From Actinomycetota bacterium (GTDB lineage Bacteria; Actinomycetota; Thermoleophilia; Solirubrobacterales; 70-9): DNA of 7,958 bases. The notes under the pieces are model-generated. The model made no database searches and had not been told where the DNA came from. It was given only the letters and a program-made list of their open reading frames with translations. The position numbers were made by a program, and so were the translations under genes. The stretch is taken from NCBI GenBank assembly GCA_018268695.1, contig JAFDWD010000858.1, positions 1-7,958 on the forward strand, read 5' to 3'. Positions 6,181-7,958 of this stretch are shown piece after piece (positions within the stretch are counted from its first letter, which is position 1; the number at the start of each line of letters is the position of its first letter).

Positions 6181-6864
6181 TCAGGAGTCGGCTTTCGAGC
6201 GGCCGCCTTTTTTCTTGGCGGTGCTCGCACGGGGTTTCCGGCCGGTTCCTTTTTTCTTCGCTTTCGGGCCTTTGCCGGGCAGCCCGTTCATCAGTGCCAG
6301 CAGGCCTTCGCGGAGCGCCTTGGCGCCGATGCCGTCGGGTGGGGAGGCGATGCGGTGCAGCCCGACGCCGTCGGCGTAGGCGGTGAGGATCGGCGCCGCC
6401 CATCCGATGTCGTCACGTCGCGAGGCGATCACGAGGGTGCTGTGTTTCTGGAACGTCGTCGCGATCGCCTTGTCGACCTCGGCCCGGAGTGCCGGCCTGC
6501 GGGTGGCGAAGAGATAGGCCTCGTACTGGACCTTGTCGTATTTGGGGGCGATCCCGATCGCCAGCTTGACGTATTCGTCGACCGCCTTCGCCTGGTCCAT
6601 GTCCTCTTCCTCGATCCGCCGGCTGAGCGCCTGGTGGTCATCCATCATCGTCTTCATGATCGAGCGGAAGGCCTCGACGATGAGGTCGTCGATCGACGGG
6701 AAGAAGTAGCTGGGGGCGGAATCGGACACGCCCGCCCGGTGGGCGACGGTGCGGTGGGTGACCGACGAGATCCCCTCTTCGTAGATCAGGTCGGCGGCCG
6801 CGGCGAGGATCTCGCGCGTCCGCTCCTCGCCCTTCCGATACCGCTTGACGGTCCCTGCTGCCAC
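6181..6864 (-). CDS. TetR/AcrR-family transcriptional regulator (paralogue 2) with Lys-rich tail
   Basis: The 227-residue protein has an N-terminal TetR DNA-binding domain (about 16-64), with the helix-turn-helix near 36-55 (THRTVAHRAGVSDSAPSYFF). A ligand-binding domain nearly the same as in the upstream paralogue follows. The two recognition regions differ at only a few positions (KVAGSAPN versus GVSDSAPS), so they may bind related operators. After LPG the protein carries a 31-residue tail (197-227) with 13 Lys/Arg, including two AKKK motifs, which paralogue 1 lacks. The GTG start (6862-6864) is preferred because the N-terminus aligns with the paralogue. No Shine-Dalgarno is seen, but a -10-like TAGTAT (minus strand, 6876-6871) sits 6 nt upstream, the spacing of a leaderless gene. 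It is convergent with the ABC operon and divergent from the isomerase gene, making it a likely local regulator. Confidence 0.9.
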   Translation of the reverse strand: MAAGTVKRYRKGEERTREILAAAADLIYEEGISSVTHRTVAHRAGVSDSAPSYFFPSIDDLIVEAFRSIMKTMMDDHQALSRRIEEEDMDQAKAVDEYVKLAIGIAPKYDKVQYEAYLFATRRPALRAEVDKAIATTFQKHSTLVIASRRDDIGWAAPILTAYADGVGLHRIASPPDGIGAKALREGLLALMNGLPGKGPKAKKKGTGRKPRASTAKKKGGRSKADS

Positions 6865-6870
6865 GTTCTG

Positions 6871-6876
6871 ATACTA
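6871..6876 (-). promoter_or_regulatory. Putative -10 element of the second TetR gene
   Basis: Read on the minus strand this is TAGTAT, with 6 nt to the GTG start, which would make the transcript leaderless. No convincing -35 lies 16-18 nt further upstream, so the call is weak. It shares the 98-bp intergenic region with the divergent isomerase promoter. Confidence 0.35.
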
Positions 6877-6927
6877 GCGTCCGGAATTGACTCACCTCCC
6901 TCAGCCAGGCTCCTGTCGGCGGGTCGA

Positions 6928-6956
6928 TTGACAATCTAAGACACCTGCCCTATATT
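6928..6956 (+). promoter_or_regulatory. Sigma-70-type promoter of the isomerase-kinase operon
   Basis: TTGACA (6928-6933), a 17-nt spacer and TATATT (6951-6956) form a near-consensus promoter. Transcription should begin about 6-7 nt after the -10, on or beside the GTG at 6963, giving a leaderless mRNA. The block is 26/30 identical to the importer promoter at 705-734. The surrounding sequence differs, so the conserved block appears to be the regulated unit. Confidence 0.8.
6937..6952. promoter_or_regulatory. Operator-like palindrome within the isomerase promoter (site B)
   Basis: TAAGACACCTGCCCTA is an imperfect dyad around a central CC. Its half-sites TAAGACA and TAGGGCA differ only by two purine-for-purine changes. 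It overlaps the spacer and the first -10 bases. It is the most symmetrical of three related sites; the others are at 681-696 and 714-729. A TetR repressor bound here would shut off the isomerase and kinase genes. Binding is inferred. Confidence 0.5.
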
Positions 6957-6962
6957 GGTCGG

Positions 6963-7421
6963 GTGACCTCAGAGACCAAGCTTGCGATCGGCTCCGACCA
7001 CCTCGGCGCCGACCTTCGAAGGGCGATCGCGGCGCACCTCGCCGAACGCGGCTACGAAGTCGAGGACTTCGGCAGCGCGCCCGGGGAGGAGGTCGACTAC
7101 CCCGACGTCGCCGCCCCCGTGGCCCGCGCGGTGGCGGCCGCGGAGTTCCCCCGCGCGATCCTCGTCTGCGGGACGGGGATCGGGATGGCGATCGCCGCCA
7201 ACAAGGTCGCCGGGGTGCGCGCCGCCTCGGTCGGCGACGTCTACTCGGCGGTCAAGGCCCGCAGCTCGAACAACGCCCAGATCCTCTGCCTCGGATCCCA
7301 GGTGACCGGGCCAGGCCTGGCGATCGAGCTGGTCGACGCCTGGCTCGCCTCGGAGTTCGGCGGCGGCCGCTCGGCGCCGAAAGTGGCGAAGCTCGACGCC
7401 CTCGACGCCCTCCGCGGCTGA
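6963..7421 (+). CDS. rpiB: RpiB/LacAB-family sugar-phosphate isomerase, candidate tetrose-phosphate isomerase
   Basis: The 152-residue enzyme interconverts an aldose phosphate and a ketose phosphate in the cytoplasm. Family motifs are GSDHLG with Asp12-His13, DYPDVA (45-50), and the active-site loop CGTGIGMAIAANK with catalytic Cys69. The usual HND motif of ribose 5-phosphate isomerase B reads Ser102-Asn103-Asn104, so the His used for opening furanose rings (His99 in E. coli) is missing. That change, and the DhaK-type kinase 10 nt downstream, suggest a tetrose phosphate, as for EryI in Brucella and DerI in Mycobacterium smegmatis. Length is normal for the family. The symbol names the family; ribose 5-phosphate activity is not assumed. 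The GTG at 6963 is the start because the -10 ends 6 nt before it (leaderless) and the first strand KLAIGSDH follows directly. Confidence 0.9.
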   Translation: MTSETKLAIGSDHLGADLRRAIAAHLAERGYEVEDFGSAPGEEVDYPDVAAPVARAVAAAEFPRAILVCGTGIGMAIAANKVAGVRAASVGDVYSAVKARSSNNAQILCLGSQVTGPGLAIELVDAWLASEFGGGRSAPKVAKLDALDALRG

Positions 7422-7431
7422 TCCCGGTCCC

Positions 7432-7958
7432 GTGCAGCGCTTCATCAACGATCCGGATCGCGTGGTCGACGACATGCTCGCCGGGTTCCGTGCCGCCGCG
7501 CCGGAGTTCGTCATGGCCACCGACAATCCCCGCGTCCTCGCCTCCACCGCCGGGAGCGAGGGCCGCGTCGGGGTGGTCAGTGGGGGTGGATCCGGCCACG
7601 AGCCTGCCTTCCTCGGCTACGTCGGCCCGGGCATGCTCGACGCGGTCGCGGTCGGCGAGGTCTTCAGCTCGCCCTCGGCCCGCATGTTCCTCGACGCCTT
7701 TCGCGCCGCCGACTCCGGCCACGGGGTCGCCTGCCTCTACGGCAACTACGCGGGCGACAACATGAACGTCCGGTTGGCGGTCAGGCAGGCCGCCGCCGAG
7801 GGGATCGAGGTGAAGACGGCGGTGGCCAAGGACGACGTCCTCTCGGCCCCGCGCGAGGAGGCGGAGAAACGGCGCGGCGTCGCCGGCGAGATCCTGATGT
7901 GGAAGGTCGGCGCCGCGGCGGCGGCGGACGGAGCCGACCTCGACGCGGTGGTCGCCGC
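7432..7958 (+). CDS. dhaK: DhaK-type dihydroxyacetone/tetrulose kinase, N-terminal part (cut by window end)
   Basis: The reading frame stays open to the window edge, giving 175 complete codons of a protein usually about 330 residues, or about 570 if fused to DhaL. It begins MQRFINDPDRVVDDMLAGF, the standard DhaK start. SGGGSGHEPAFLGYVGPGMLDAVAVGEVFSSP (50-81) follows, with Gly53 and His56 at the same numbers as in E. coli DhaK. Then come YGNYAGDNMN with Asp109 conserved, and RRGVAGEILMWKVGAAAA. Position 104 is Gly where E. coli DhaK has Lys104, a substrate-contacting residue. The covalent substrate-binding His (His230 in E. coli) lies beyond the window. The GTG at 7432 is 10 nt after the isomerase stop, so the genes are co-transcribed. 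Whether the phosphate donor is ATP or a PTS protein depends on the missing part. Pairing with the isomerase suggests an erythrulose-type kinase. The symbol denotes the family only. Confidence 0.9.
   Translation, partial: MQRFINDPDRVVDDMLAGFRAAAPEFVMATDNPRVLASTAGSEGRVGVVSGGGSGHEPAFLGYVGPGMLDAVAVGEVFSSPSARMFLDAFRAADSGHGVACLYGNYAGDNMNVRLAVRQAAAEGIEVKTAVAKDDVLSAPREEAEKRRGVAGEILMWKVGAAAAADGADLDAVVA

Noticed and set aside
6167..6213. Terminator between the importer operon and the convergent TetR gene
   Set aside because: CCTGA (6167-6171) and TCAGG (6181-6185) form only a 5-bp stem with no T tract. The T6 run at 6208-6213 follows a weak 4-bp stem and belongs to the Lys-rich tail codons. Too weak to call.
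6355..6939. Plus-strand open frame opposite the second TetR gene
   Set aside because: The minus strand encodes a full TetR protein conserved in its paralogue; the plus-strand translation is repetitive and runs through the shared promoter region.

Overview
This is a high-G+C (roughly two-thirds by eye), gene-dense bacterial segment. The strong GC bias at third codon positions, GTG starts, apparently leaderless genes and a Cys-Gly-Gly-Gly lipoprotein leader point to an actinobacterium, possibly a deep-branching one such as Thermoleophilia. That placement is inference; no rRNA or taxon marker is present. I saw no mobile element, CRISPR array, tRNA or rRNA.

Layout. (1) A TetR-family regulator gene lies on the minus strand (16-636). 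(2) A 222-bp divergent region carries a consensus-like promoter and two operator-like sites. (3) A five-gene plus-strand operon (859-6171) encodes a complete PepT-class (dipeptide/oligopeptide-type) ABC importer: lipoprotein binding protein, two permeases and two ATPases. The last four genes overlap by 8, 4 and 4 nt. (4) A second TetR gene, a close paralogue of the first (about 75% identity by hand alignment), runs back towards the operon (6181-6864). (5) A 98-bp divergent region holds a promoter nearly identical to the importer promoter. (6) A second plus-strand operon starts with an RpiB/LacAB-type sugar-phosphate isomerase (6963-7421), then a DhaK-type ketose kinase (from 7432) cut by the window edge.

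How the genes may work together. A 30-bp block covering -35, spacer and -10 is 26/30 identical between the importer promoter (705-734) and the isomerase promoter (6928-6957), and includes a dyad that could be a TetR operator. A related dyad lies at 681-696. The importer and the isomerase-kinase operon therefore probably form one regulon under one or both TetR paralogues. The isomerase has Ser102 where RpiB has its ring-opening His, and the kinase has Gly104 where E. coli DhaK has Lys104. A DhaK-type kinase beside an RpiB-type isomerase matches known tetrulose pathways (D-erythrulose to D-erythrulose 4-phosphate to D-erythrose 4-phosphate). The leading hypothesis is a locus that imports and breaks down a four-carbon sugar, or a conjugate of one, through a peptide-class ABC importer. 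The substrate is not proven by sequence.
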